A DNA stretch of 64,000 nt from Acanthococcus lagerstroemiae. Lineage: Eukaryota; Arthropoda; Insecta; Hemiptera; Eriococcidae. The stretch lies in the NCBI GenBank assembly GCA_031841125.1, contig JAJSSI010000024.1, positions 62,001 through 126,000 of the forward strand, read 5' to 3'. Numbering within the stretch: position 1 is the stretch's first letter; each line of letters starts with the position of its first letter. Below are positions 22,538 to 33,545 of the stretch, piece by piece. Below the pieces are notes generated by a model. It saw nothing but the letters and a program-made list of their open reading frames with translations, was not told where the DNA came from and did not search any database. Both the position numbers and the translations under genes were made by a program.

Positions 22538-23303
22538 TTTCATGACAAAGGATACTCCCGTTCAAAATACATATTATGCCGGCACAGCCCATTCCATGAA
22601 TGATGGTTTGTCAAATACTGTTGAGATCTTAGTAGACCTTGACGGAAATGAAATTCATTATGATGTAGAAGAAGTATCTGTTGATACATGGTAATTTATT
22701 ATAGCGTTCGCTGTTTCACAACTGCAATCGTTTTGTAACAAGTAATTTATTGAAACAAGGCGACTGTTTCTTTTCTGCAGTTCTTTCTCAGATGTTCAGA
22801 CTAAGTCTTGTTCTGTAAGTACTGATTCCAGTAGCAGTAATCCGCTTCATGGTACTCTAGGTGACATAGTTCTGTTGAATACTACAAATACTGAAGAGAA
22901 ATCCATTGAGCGGTGAGATGATTAACATAATAGTAATTCTGAAATGACCGTGAGCACTTGAGTATGATATTCATTATTTTGTATATGAATTTCTCTTCTT
23001 AGTTCGACCACATTGCAAGTAACTCCAACTGTACAGAAGAAGTTGCCCGGTTCATTCCAAAGGTGTGTTGCTCGTTCTTTAAGGTTTACAGCAGACATAC
23101 AAACTCCAGATTTGGATACACCACGGCGCCGAAGAGAATGTCTCAAGCTAATTCGTTATGAGCATAAGAAAGTACAATGGAAGATGCGTGCACTGCAACG
23201 ACAAAATCAGCGACTGAAAATGAAGAATGACACTCTGAAAGGACTCATCTTTGAGCTACAGAAGAAGGAGCTGTTATCAGTGACAAGATCCGCTGAATTA
23301 TTG
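22538..23303 (+). pseudogene. P-element/THAP9-like transposase fragment, three exons
   Basis: Exon A is 22538-22690 (acceptor TTTTCAG, donor GTAATT), exon B 22781-22912 (acceptor TTCTGCAG, donor GTGAGA) and exon C 23003-23303 (acceptor TTCTTAG, donor GTAGGT). All introns are phase 2 and the joined frame has no stop, giving about 195 codons. Exon C contains the region found after the THAP domain in THAP9/P-element proteins: a short conserved stretch, then a long basic coiled coil (from EHKKVQWKMRALQRQ to ELLSVTRSAELL). The N-terminal THAP zinc finger would be in an earlier exon that I did not find, and the catalytic part is absent because satellite and LINE sequence begins soon after. It is either a truncated transposon copy or a fragment of a domesticated gene. 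Confidence 0.55.
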
Positions 23304-23462
23304 GTAGGTTCAAAATGAGTAAACTGATGTAATTACCTCTTCTCCATTTTTATTCATTACTTACCCACAGTGGCCTTCCAATTATCCTCCTTCCGGACTA
23401 GCCGCCACAAATACTATTTACATGGTCAAGTAGTCGAGAGCTCAGTGCGCTGTGTGCCGCGG

Positions 23463-23960
23463 CGGGGGAGCTACGGCCGAAATGCGATCTTCATAATGTT
23501 TTTTTTATTTTTATTTTATTTTACAACCTTGGGTAGGAGCGACGTCCGCAGCTACCCCGCCCACTTGTGGGCATAGGCCTCTGTCAGCACATTCCATTTG
23601 TCGCAGTCTCTAGCTAATTTAGTCCAATTTCCCTTCCATTGTCTGAACTCGTCCCTCCAGCGTAATGCTGGTCTACCTATCTTGCGTGTGTGGTCAATGT
23701 ACTCCAGGTATATCTCCTCAAATATGAAAATTTCTCCTAATTGACCTAGAAGAATGGGATTTGCGGGGATCGAAAGGCCGTATTATTCCACGAATTTTGA
23801 GACCGGAACCGACCCATACGGACAATTAGGGAGGGAGCTACGGCCGAAATGCGATCTTCATAATTTACTGCATGTATAATGTATATCCTCAAATACGAAA
23901 ATTTCTCCTAATTGACCTAGAGGAATGGGATTTGTATGGTTCTAAAGGCCGTAATTTTCC
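23463..23960. repeat. Direct repeat pair split by a LINE insertion
   Basis: GAGCTACGGCCGAAATGCGA and the following bases occur at about 23468 and 23831, and a second shared block (TTTCTCCTAATTGACCTAGA…) occurs at about 23730 and 23900. Copy 2 is continuous; copy 1 is interrupted at 23498-23713 by an RTE fragment. The second copy runs directly into satellite monomers. Confidence 0.65.
23498..23713 (-). mobile_element. RTE-clade LINE 3' end
   Basis: On the minus strand the frame reads EYIDHTRKIGRPALRWRDEF, continues to LTEAYAHKWAG and stops near 23547. RPALRWRDE… with a tryptophan-rich tail is the standard C-terminus of RTE-type ORF2. It is followed by a short 3' UTR with the GGCCTATGCCCA word and an A-rich tail (complement of 23498-23525). 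Only the last 55 codons are present, so the copy is strongly 5'-truncated. Confidence 0.7.
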
Positions 23961-24378
23961 ACGAGAATCCACAAATTTCCAGCCTAGAAGCATCCAAAAC
24001 ATACCACTCGGGGGCCAGCAAATTGAAAAATTCCATCTCTTATGGTAAATGCATGTTGAAATATGACAGGAAAAAATCCAATTTGTCCCTATAAATGTCA
24101 GGGGGGAGTGGCTTGCACCAATCGATAGAGGACGTCAATCCACGAATTTCCAGCCTAGACACATCCGAAACGGATCACTCGGGGCTAGCAATGTGAAAAA
24201 TTCGACCTCTTATGGTAAATGCATGGGGACTATGAAGGAAAATAAATCACATTTGCCCCTATATATGTTAGGGGGAGCTACTTGCACCAGTCGATGGAGG
24301 ACGTGAATCCACGAATTTCCAGCCTAGAAGCATTCGAAACGATCCACTGGGAGGCCAGAAATTTGATAAATTCGATCT
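23960..24378 (+). repeat. 170-bp satellite, about 2.4 monomers
   Basis: First block of the window's main satellite. Landmarks in each monomer are GGGGGAGCGGCTTGCACC, the phrase GAGGACGTGAATCCACGAAT, CAGCCTAGAAGCATCC, GGACCACTGGGGGGCCAGC, AATTTGAAAAATTCGATCTC and TTATGGTAAATGCAT. Monomers here differ from each other by roughly 10-15 percent by eye. Confidence 0.9.
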
Positions 24379-24787
24379 CTTATGACTAGACTGACGAGGA
24401 ACACACAATTTACAGTAACATTACCAAAAATAAAAACTAACATCGGTAAAACAAACAGCATTTACACTGGACTCAAAAACTTTAACAAATTTGATCAGCA
24501 GAATAGGGGGAAAATAATACAAACTAACCACAGAACTTACAAAACTTTGATACGAAATGCAGTTACTAATACAACTACTAATTACAAAAACAAAAAACAG
24601 CGCAGCATACAGTCCGACTAATAACAACCGCAATATGTGTAACTATTGTAAAGAGTAAGTAGTGCACTAACTAAAGGAATTGTAGGAAGAAAAAAAGAAG
24701 GAAAAATAATGTAATTTAGTGCCGTTGCTAAACACGAGCCTAGCTCAGTTGGCAACGAAATACACCATTTCAATTTCAATTTCAAAC
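24379..24787 (+). mobile_element. CR1/L2-like LINE 3' end inserted in satellite
   Basis: A 79-codon frame (24382-24621, TRLTRNTQFTVTLPKIKT onward, with YTGLKNFNKF) matches the C-terminal tail seen in CR1/L2-type ORF2 proteins. It is followed by about 150 bases of 3' UTR and a tail of three TTTCAA units. The satellite is cut in its CTTATG box and resumes in phase with AAACGCATGG, so the insertion removed almost nothing. Confidence 0.6.
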
Positions 24788-26690
24788 GCATGGAGAAATA
24801 TGAAAGAAAAATAATCAAATTAGCCGCTATATATGTCAGGGGGGAGCGGCTTGCCCCCGTCGATAGAGGACGTGAATCCACGATTTTCCAGCCTAGAAGC
24901 ATCCAAAATGGACCACTGGGGGGCCTGCAATATGAAAAATTCGATCTCTTATGGTAAATTCATAGTGAAAAATGAGAAGAAAAAATCAAATTCGCCCCCA
25001 TTTACACTAGGGTGGGGGGCGGCTTGCACCAGTCAATAGAGGACGCGGATTCACGAAGTTCCCGCCTAGAAGCATCTGAAACGGACCACTGGGGGGCCAG
25101 AAGTTTGGAAAATTCGATCTCTTATGGGCAATGCTTACTGAAAAAATGAGAGGAAAAATCAAATTCGCCCCTATGTATGTTAGGGGGGAGTGGCTTGCAC
25201 CAGTCGTTAGAATACGAGAATCCACGAATTTCCAGCGCAGAAGCATCCGAAACGGACCACTGGGGGGCCAGGAAATTGAAAACTTCGATCTCTTATGGTA
25301 AATTCATAGTGAAAAATGAGAAGAAAAAATCAAATTCGCCCCCCTTTACACTAGGGGGGAGCGGCTTGCCCCAGTCACTAGAGGACCTGAATCCACGAAT
25401 TTCCTACCTAGAACCATCCGAAACGGACCACTGGGGGGCCAGAAGTTTGGAAAATTCGATCTCTTATGGGAAATGCTTACTGAAAAAATGAAAGGAAAAA
25501 TCAAATTCGCCCCAATTTATGTTAGCGGGGAGCGGCGTTCACCAGTCTTTAGAGGACGTGAATCCATGCATTTCCAGTCCAGAAGCATCCGAAGCGGACC
25601 ACAGGGGGGCCAGCAATTTGAAAAATTCGATCTCTTATTGTAAATGCATGGGGAAATATGAAGAATAAAAAATCAAATTTGCTCCTGTATATGTTAGGGG
25701 TGAGCGGCTTGCACCCGTCGATAGAGGTCGAGAATCCACGATTTTCCAGCCTAGAAGCATCCAAAATGGACCACTCGAGGGTTAGCAATTTGAAAAATTC
25801 GATATCTTATGGTAAATTCATAGTAAAAAACGAGAAGGAAAAATCAAGTTCGATCCAATGTATGTTAGGGGGGAGCGGCTTGCACCAGTCGTTAGAGGAC
25901 GTGAATCCACGAATTTCCAGCGCAGAAGCATCCGAAACATACCACTTGGGGTCCTGTAATTTGAGAAATTCGATCTCTTATGGTAAATGCATGGGGAAAT
26001 ATGAAGGGAAAAAAGTCAAATCAGCCCGTATATATCTCAGGGGGAGTGGCTTGCACCAGCCGATAGAGGACGTGAATCCACGATTTCCCAGCCTAGAAGC
26101 ATCCAAAATGGACCTCTCGGGGGTTAGCAATTTGAAAAATTCGATCCCTTATGGGAAATGCAGACTGAAAAAATGAGAGGGAAAATCAAATTCGCCCCCA
26201 TTTACATTAGCGGGGAGCGGCTTGCACCCGTCGCTAGAGGACGTGAATCCACGAATTTCCAGCCTAGAAGCATCTGAAACGATCCACTGGGGGGCAGAGC
26301 AATTTGAAAAATTCGATCTCTTATGGTAGAAATGCATGGGGAAAAATGAGAAGAAAAAATCAAATTCGCCCCTATTTATGTTAGGGGGAGCGCCTTGCCC
26401 CAGTCACTAGAGGACGTGAATACACGAATTTCCAGCCTAGAACCATCCGAAACGGACCACTGACGGGCCAGCAATTTGAAAAATTCGATCTCATGGTAAA
26501 GGCAAGGGGGAAAATGAGAAGAAAAATTCAAATTCGCCCTTATACACGTTGGGGGAGCGGCTTGCACCAGTCGAGAGAGGACGTGAATCCACGAATTTTC
26601 AGCCTAGAAGCATCCAAAATGGACCACTCGGGGGTTAGCAATTTGAAAAATTCGATCTCTCATGGGAAATGAATGGGGAAAATGAAAAAA
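24788..26690 (+). repeat. 170-bp satellite array, about 11 monomers
   Basis: A continuous head-to-tail array on the plus strand. Monomer starts (GGGGGAGCGGC) are spaced by about 170 bp. Variants are interspersed (for example TTGCCCCCGTCGATAGAGG beside TTGCACCAGTCGTTAGAGG), so more than one monomer type is mixed. Reading frames stay open across two or three monomers but differ in frame from place to place. Confidence 0.9.
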
Positions 26691-27120
26691 AAAAATCAAA
26701 TTTGCCACTACATATTTTGGGGATGATTGCGTAATGAAAATTGAGTCATAGATTTGAATGCAGAGCACTCTTTTACAAAACTGATGATGGACAGTGAACA
26801 TGCTCTATACAGAAATCATTGGCTACTCGCTGACAATCGTCAGCAGCTTCCTTAGAAGACTGAAAACATTTTTCATTTAGTTTGTTTGTGCAGTAGTTCG
26901 CGCTGTTCGCAAATACTTCATCGTTCTTCAGAAGTACAAAGTCGAAGAAGGTATGTTGATAGTCAAATATGAATTTACTAGTTTACTTTAGAAAAATCGC
27001 TCCCGCTTTGCGAAAGCACTACCGACTTCTCAACCTTGGAGCGCAGAGGATTCGGAAATCGCTTCGCTCATTAGTAGTTCGGATTATTTGGCCAAACCGC
27101 ATAAGGCCATTGATGTTTAA
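26691..27120 (+). repeat. Module U, copy 1 (broken reading frame)
   Basis: This module, about 430 bp, recurs at 39505-39965 and inverted at 56215-56690. From the ATG at 26799 the frame reads MLYTEIIGYS and stays parallel to the intact copy to HKAIDV, but has TAG stops after KTFFI and after EFTSLL. It begins at a fixed point inside a satellite monomer. Confidence 0.8.
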
Positions 27121-27530
27121 GAAAAAGAGTAGTATATCAGAAAAAAAACTGCTTTCGCAGCGCGCTGCGAAAGCAGTACCGACTTTTCGGCCGAGGCTCG
27201 TTCCTAGCGAAATCGAAACACGGTCGACATGTTTCAAGTCGTTAACGTTTTAAAAAAGGCAAATGTGGACAAGGACTAGTGGTATTCGGCCGAAATGTTT
27301 AAGGCCATTCACGTTTTAAAAAACGCAACTCTCGACGAGGATAGTATTATAGAAATAGAAAACTACCCGGCTATCAAAATTAGAATTCGTATAAATTTGA
27401 AATCGACACATTCAAGGCGGAAACGTGTAAGACGGAAACATTTCTATAATACAACAGAAGTACGCGGCTATCAAAATTAGATTTCGTATCAATTAAATCC
27501 CCAAAAAACATTGAGTAGGTAAGTCGCCTC
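27121..27530. repeat. Partial duplications of module U end, with perfect palindrome
   Basis: The phrase GCGAAAGCA(C/G)TACCGACTT of module U is repeated about 157 bp further on, and TTTAAGGCCATT(C)A(C)GTTTTAAAAAA words recur at 27230-27330. A 30-bp perfect palindrome occupies 27148-27177 (half site ACTGCTTTCGCAGCG). The phrase CGGCTATCAAAATTAGA occurs twice (27369 and 27463). Confidence 0.6.
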
Positions 27531-27540
27531 GTGCTTCTTA

Positions 27541-27866
27541 TGCTGAACTTAAATTAAGGAAACTGGTCAACAACCCGACCGATTGTCATCAAACTTTTAC
27601 CTGCACAACTTCGGGTACTTCTCTATAATCTACCAAAATTTGGAATCAAATGGTTCAATAGTTCCTGAGATTTTTGTGCCACAAATTTTGACCTTAAATT
27701 GAGGAAAACTCACGAACGGCTCGACCGATTACCTTCAAACTCTCTACTGCACAATTTTAAGTAGTGCTCCATAATATATCAAGATTTGGAATCAATTGAT
27801 CCAATAGTTTTTGAGGTTTCGTGCCACAAAATTTGTCCTTACATACATACATACACACATACATAC
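27541..27866 (+). repeat. 157-bp tandem duplication ending in ACAT microsatellite
   Basis: Two copies of a block containing CGACCGATT…TCAAAC…CTGCACAA and GTGCCACAAA(T) are followed by repeats of ACATAC up to about 27866. The end microsatellite suggests the 3' end of a mobile element family; the family is not identified. Confidence 0.55.
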
Positions 27867-28186
27867 ATATGTGGCGGCAAGCACCACTCTATAGAGGACG
27901 TGAATACACGAATTTCCAGCCTAGAACCATCCGAAACGAACCACTGGGGGCCAGAAGTTTGAAAAATTCGATCTCTATTGGAAAATGCATACTGAAAAAT
28001 GAAAGAAAAAAATCGAATTCGCCCCTATTTATATTAGGGGGAGCGGCTTGCACCGGTCGTTTTAGGACGTGAGTCCACGAATTTCCAGCCTAGAAGCATC
28101 CGAAACGGACCACTGGGGGGCCAGCAATTTGGAAAATTCGATCTCTTATGGTAAATGCATAGTGAAAAATGAGAGGAAAAAATCAA
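27867..28186 (+). repeat. 170-bp satellite, about 2 monomers
   Basis: The first monomer is the variant GGCGGCAAGCACCACTC, the same one that follows module U at 40066 and 56110, which ties this block to the module U arrangement. The array ends at AAAAAATC near 28186. Confidence 0.85.
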
Positions 28187-28575
28187 TATCAATGTTTCTT
28201 TTCCCAGAATTATGCTAATAAATTCCCGGTTCTTGCTTTACTCAAGTTGAGGTGGTGGTAACGAAGGCGTTCCACTACTTCTACCCGCAGTAGAATTCCG
28301 TGATAAAGCGAATCCTGGTATTGTGATTGAGTTCTGAGGGACGCCTGTGGAAGGAGGAAGAAAAGACTTATTTATAGGATACAAGTTGTTCCTCTACAGA
28401 ATTTTCCTAATATGTTCCAACTTTTTGCTTTACTCAAGTTGAGGTGGAGGTAACGAAGGCCATCCAATACTTTAACCCGCAATATAATTTCATGATAAAG
28501 GGATTCCTGGTATTGGAAATGAGTTTTGAGGGGCGGCTAAGGAAGGAGTGAGAAAAAACCTACAGAATACATTTC
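28187..28575 (+). repeat. Tandem duplication, period 192 bp
   Basis: GCTTTACTCAAGTTGAGGTGG at 28235 recurs at 28427 with matching flanks (TCCTGGTATTG, GAGTTCTGAGGG). Divergence is moderate. No coding frame. Confidence 0.7.
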
Positions 28576-28986
28576 TTGCTACAATTGGTGTGGCTTGCTT
28601 GGATATTGAAGTTTTTCATATAGTCTGTTCCATGGTTTGGGAGACAGCGTTCGAATCCACTCGGCCACCAAGCCACGGAGTGTGAATAATAGAGCTATTT
28701 TTGTAAATATAATTAGCATTAAATGAAAACTCTCAAACTATAATTTCGAACCAGGAACCAATGGCGCATCGAAACGGGCCGCTTGTCCAGATCTTTCTCT
28801 TCTCTTCCTATAATATTTCATGACTTGCAAAGCGGGAATACTGTCAACGTTCATACGTTTCCATACCAATGAGTAGATTCCATGTTCTTTTCACGATTTA
28901 TTCAAGATTCAACTAATATTCAGCCATATTTTTCGTATTGATTAGTAAATTTGGTTTCTATTTGGATGCGATGATGCTTACAAACA

Positions 28987-29270
28987 GGCGCGGATTTAGA
29001 AAAATGAGATGGGGTACAGTAGCGGCGATGCATATTGGTTAGCTGTTGCTTTCATGTTGGAAGGGGTGTGGGGGCGGGGGTGCTCTCGGAAAAATATTTT
29101 ATCCAATGTGGGATACGTAATGACGAATATATTGATGCATTATTATACATTTGTGGCGTGTAATGAGCGTACAATTCGTCAGTTTTATTCCTTTTTTCCT
29201 ATTATTGCATTAAAAATTTCAACCAAGGGGGCATGTTCCCATGCCCTCCCCTCCCCATTGGATCCACCAA
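28987..29270. mobile_element. Small insertion with 13-bp target duplication
   Basis: ATGCTTACAAACA is present at 28974-28986 and exactly again at 29271-29283. The 284-bp insert begins GGCGCGGATTTAG and ends TTGGATCCACCA, so its ends are weakly complementary, and it is G-rich near the left and C-rich near the right. There is no poly(A). The long duplication argues for target-primed or SINE-like insertion, the ends for a hAT-like MITE; the class is undecided. Confidence 0.65.
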
Positions 29271-29427
29271 TGCTTACAAACACGTTTACCTCAGGTGGAA
29301 TGACTTAGTTTACAGTCATTGTACTCGCACGTTATGTAAAAGAAAATGAAGAAGTAAAACTACACATCTTGTTTTTAGGAACCTTAGTTGTATTATAAGA
29401 ACTGTCGTACATTGAATCTTTATTCTG

Positions 29428-31586
29428 ATGGATCTCGCACAGGCTGACGAAGCTGAAAAAGTACTCGACATTACTGAGAAATTTTTTGGAAACTTGAAGA
29501 AAATAGGAACTTTTATCCCTATTGAAAGCTTTGTTGAATCTATTGAAAACCCGATTGTGGCCGTGAGTATGATTTCATCTTATGTTACTATTTGGCTCAT
29601 ATTTTATACTTACTTTGATTTGTATCGCTGTTGATGAAATTTCTAGGGCAAAATCACTCAAGATGGAGCACTGCTGGAGAAGTCGGAAACACGATCGGTC
29701 TCCGTCTTGGCCTATAATTTGGAAGAAAGTACGTAAGTTGTTTCTGGACAGAAGATGCCAAATTGGTCTTTGCTTCTTGCCGCTCCTTGATATTTCCATA
29801 TTATACTTAGATAAAATTGTACACTTGTCGGCTGTGTAGAAGATAAAATGGCTTCATTTGTCATCACTATAATTTTTTCATGTGCCCTTCATTGGGGAAG
29901 AATGATCCCTTCTGATGATGACTTAGGTTACCTATTTCTTTTGTTTTAAAATGATTTCACTGCGATTGAAGCAAGTAGTTGATGCATGGTTCCATAATGC
30001 GCCAGTCTAGATGAGTGGCCCTTGTTTTCGACCATCTGAATTTTATGTAGCCAATCTCCGCTTCCTAGATAGATTTCAATGAAATGAAATAATATAAAAC
30101 TCCTGCAGAGTTTCAGGTCAACAAGTAAAGAGAAGCCATGTTTCATGCCCCCTTCTATTCATACAGGAAAATACCTATAGAAAGTTTGACATTCTTAACA
30201 AAAATAGTTTTTCTGAGTCTCTGATTGTGGTAAATATAAGTTATGCTTTCAGATTTCTGAAATTCACTCAATACAGATAAAGAAAATAAAATAGTTTGTT
30301 TTCCCAGTGTAGGTTTATAAACCCAGAGAAGTGCCTTAAAAGAGGGGAAGTAGTGATGAAAAATTGAAATTCAAGATGGGGGGGGGGACTTTCAAGGTCA
30401 CTGAATTCAATTCTTGGGATAATTTTTACATTCAACTCCCTGGTGTACTACTGGGTGGAATGAGGGTGGGTTATAGTATTTAATTCATTTTCTCAGCGGT
30501 ATTTGACTTACAAGGTTTCAAGATCGCTGAATTCAATTTTGGTGGTTCTGTTACGTTCGACCTCATGGAGTACAACTGTAGGTGTGAGGGTCAAATATTA
30601 GTCACTTTTCCAAGACAATATTCAATTTGCAGATTTTCAGTCATCAAAGATGTGTTTCTGTACAACTACCAAAACCTGCAAATCGAATATTGTCTCAGAA
30701 AAATTATTAAAACATTTCATCAAAAATGACAAATTTTCCCATGAGGAGAGGAGGTTTGATGTACTTCTTCCTCTCATCCGATTGATCTGAAACTTTGTAG
30801 GATTTTCATTTTATTTTATTTAAATCAATCTAGTACCTCCCAGAAAATCTGAAAAAAGAAAACCCACCATGAGTAAATACAGGCTAAGTACCCTAATATA
30901 AAATATATTCGAAATTTCCTTTCAAATTTTTTGTTGCCTATGCGGTGTAAATTTTATCAACATGGAAGTAAAGTCATCTGACCGTCGAGAGCAATGAATA
31001 TTGTCACCTTTATCGAGAGGGTGGGAGATACGAGTAGAAATAATCGATAGTCTTACGCGTTTAAAAATTAATGTTCCAGTTAAAACCTATCAGCTGATAT
31101 ACAATCTTAGGACATTTTCATTAGTTGTTGGTATGTTTCTGAAATATAAAATGCGGAAATACTGTAAATAATATAATACTTCGAAGATCATCCTTTAAAA
31201 TGTTGAGTATGTCCTTCTAGTGTATGCTTTCTTAAATGAAGGAGGAAGCAGATTCCAAGTTATATTCCTCGGCAAAGATGCTGAAATGGCAGCAAATCGT
31301 AATTTGCGCAAGGGAAATTATATCGCCATCAAGAATGTTAAGCTGTACCAGATCTCTCAGTTCAAAAAAGATCCTACCAAATGCAATATATGTGTTCGCG
31401 TGAATTCGCAGAAGTTCAACGCTTCGTGTGATGTTTACTACAAAAGAAAATACTTGGTTAGAACTGAGATATTATGCTACACTGATACATGTGTTAAACA
31501 TATTTTATGAATTCCATTACATTATACAGGTGCACATTGCCCATTCCACCCACACTGAAAATTCGAAGTTGAAGCGATTTTCATGA
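29428..31586 (+). CDS. Four-exon gene, 169-residue protein, possible OB-fold
   Basis: Exons: 29428-29562 (ATG, donor GTGAGT, phase 0), 29647-29728 (acceptor TTTCTAG, donor GTACGT, phase 1), 31221-31456 (acceptor CTTCTAG, donor GTTAGA, phase 0) and 31530-31586 (acceptor TTATACAG, stop TGA 31584-31586). All phases agree and no stop interrupts the 169 codons. The N-terminus (MDLAQADEAEKVLDITEKFF) is helical and acidic. The exon 3 product contains RFQVIFLGKDAEMAANRNL and KGNYIAIKNVKLYQI, a strand pattern like an OB-fold of single-strand DNA binding proteins (RPA/POT1/MEIOB style); this is a guess from pattern. Cysteines in CNIC and NASC are also present. Intron 2 (1.5 kb) holds a degenerate tandem duplication and a 25-bp hairpin. 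The donor of exon 3 is weak; reading through gives a stop after 16 more residues. This is the best ordinary host gene in the window. Confidence 0.65.
30394..30695. repeat. Intronic tandem duplication and long hairpin
   Basis: The phrase AAGGTCACTGAATTCAATT at 30394 recurs in diverged form 126 bp later. Just after it, 30613-30637 and 30671-30695 are inverted repeats matching at 23 of 25 bases around a 33-base loop. They lie in intron 2 of the four-exon gene. Confidence 0.6.
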
Positions 31587-32076
31587 TCATTTTAACAAAA
31601 ATTCATGGTTAGGTTTAACTGGAAAACTTCGTCCCCTGGTCATGGGTCATCTTAGGAAATACGAGAAAAGAAATGAATTACAAACACCATTTTCTACTCT
31701 AACTCCATATTCAGTTATTTCGAAATTTGATTAAAATTTCAACTGTTGACAAGTTTTTTCTAAATACAAGTAGAGCCCCAGAATTTGGTTATAATAGTTG
31801 GATCATTTGGTCCTGGTTTGATTTTAGATGATTGATATTGTTTAACTACTATTCTGAAATCTTCATATTATGTGGCATACCAATTAAGTTCCAAGATACG
31901 AATTCAATATCGAATTCATCTGTTTTTTCCGCTTGCTGGGGAAGTGATGGAAATGAAAACATGGAATTCTATATTTTATGAGCTAGGTACATACCAGTTT
32001 TGAGAGGAACCTTTGAAGACTGAAGTTAGTTTAGGTGAGGATTCGGCCTTGATATGCCCAGAGGGCGAAGCCCGTA
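31587..32076. other. 3' flank of the four-exon gene
   Basis: Non-coding, AT-rich. No strong AATAAA is visible in the first 300 bases after the stop, so the polyadenylation site is not placed. Confidence 0.4.
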
Positions 32077-32348
32077 AAGTCTAGTTCACAGGACGCTGGT
32101 ACGCTGGCATGCGAAGTTACAAGCTGATGCGCGAGCTGGTATGCTAGTCAAATTTATGTTCAGACGGAGCGTGTCAAGTTACTGATAAGAGCCAAAACAG
32201 ATTACCAGCTTAAAAGTTGAAAATTTTCAACTTTCAGGCTAGGCTAGTAAGCTGGTAAACTTCATGCTGGTTCTCTAATCACACGAAGCAGGTTCACCTA
32301 TACTTACTAGCCAGCGCTTCTTGTACCAGCGTCGTGTGAACTAGGCTT
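32077..32348. mobile_element. Foldback MITE with TA target duplication, 272 bp
   Basis: The left end AAGTCTAGTTCACAGGACGC and the complement of the right end (AAGCCTAGTTCACACGACGC) match at all but two positions and continue into CTGGTAC. TA flanks both sides (32075-32076 and 32349-32350). The centre has AAAGTTGAAAATTTTCAACTTT, so the whole element can fold into one hairpin. TA duplication points to Tc1/mariner-type mobilisation. Confidence 0.8.
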
Positions 32349-32910
32349 TATATAGTCTCAAATCTGCTTATTAATTGAGTATTTTTATAGTAATTGATGG
32401 TCTTCCGAGCTTCCTCGTATAAGATTCAATAGGAATACTATACAATTAACAATTTTTTTCAGGATTCTTGGATTCGTTTAACACTGGCCATCAAGAAATA
32501 ATAAGATAAAAAGCCCTTTACATTATAATGACTAAAGAATTTCTTATAATTTTAAGACAGAACTTATTACATCTAATTATTTGAATCCATTGTTTTTATT
32601 TGCCGTAGAATATTGGTGTAAACAAAATTGAATGCATTGAAAGGGCATAAAGTAAACTTCATATGGTGAAAACGGTCACCCAACATCCACGAACTATTTA
32701 TCCCCTCTACCGTTGTGTTCCTGGATGGTAACCTCCAGGGTGTGGAGGGAGAGGGGGAGAGACCACTACATCATATTTCAACAGGCTTTCTTGCAAATTT
32801 ATGGACTCTAATATTTGCATGTGTTCCCGCCACCCATGCCTTACAAAAAAGGTTGGGAGCTATCACAAAAGGGCGATTATTTTACTTGTAAAGCTGCAAT
32901 GACCCTCCAA

Positions 32911-33144
32911 GTACCCGATCTGCAAAATCAGTGTCAACAGACACTCTTGGCACTCTTTTCGGGTCAAAATAGAGTCGGTTCTTGACAATCACGTAGGCTC
33001 CGCCCACTTGTATAGCAGAATTGATCGGTCAATCAGAAGTATGTCAAGAAGTCAAAAATGTTTCAGAGTGCTCTAATTGGAAAGTGATTGTCAAAATGTC
33101 AAAATACCGCGTCAAAATTATGTCAACACTTGCAGATCAGGTAC
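32911..33144. mobile_element. MITE-like element, 234 bp
   Basis: The left end GTACCCGATCTGCAAAA and the complement of the right end GTACCTGATCTGCAAGTG are inverted repeats. CAA flanks both sides (32908-32910 and 33145-33147), a possible 3-bp duplication. Several TGTCAA(A/C) words are scattered inside. Superfamily not assigned. Confidence 0.6.
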
Positions 33145-33545
33145 CAATCACATCGATAATAACTGCTCCAGTTAAAACTGAGCTGGATATTTGAGGAGCA
33201 GTAAATTGGCCAACATCATCAGATAATGAGAATAAATAACATGGTGGACATTTTTAATATTGTAGGTCAGAATAAATGAGTGATCGGAAATTCTGTAGCC
33301 AGGAGACGTTCAAGATCATCTTTTGATGCCCCCTTCCCTCAGCGACAACCAGTTATTAACGTCGGACACATCAAGCACCTTGGGAAGAGAAAATGATAAA
33401 TCTATTTCCTATGGGTAAAAGTAGACTTTCTAATTCAGAAATTCTCTATTATAATGTTAACCAAAATTTCACTGCCAGGTGACTTTGACTATCAATCTCC
33501 GAATACCAATCACATCAATAAAAAAAAAAGGTTTTGCAGAAGCGA
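33145..33545. other. Non-coding stretch
   Basis: AT-rich with an A-run at 33523-33530 directly before the satellite starts. No gene seen. Confidence 0.4.
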
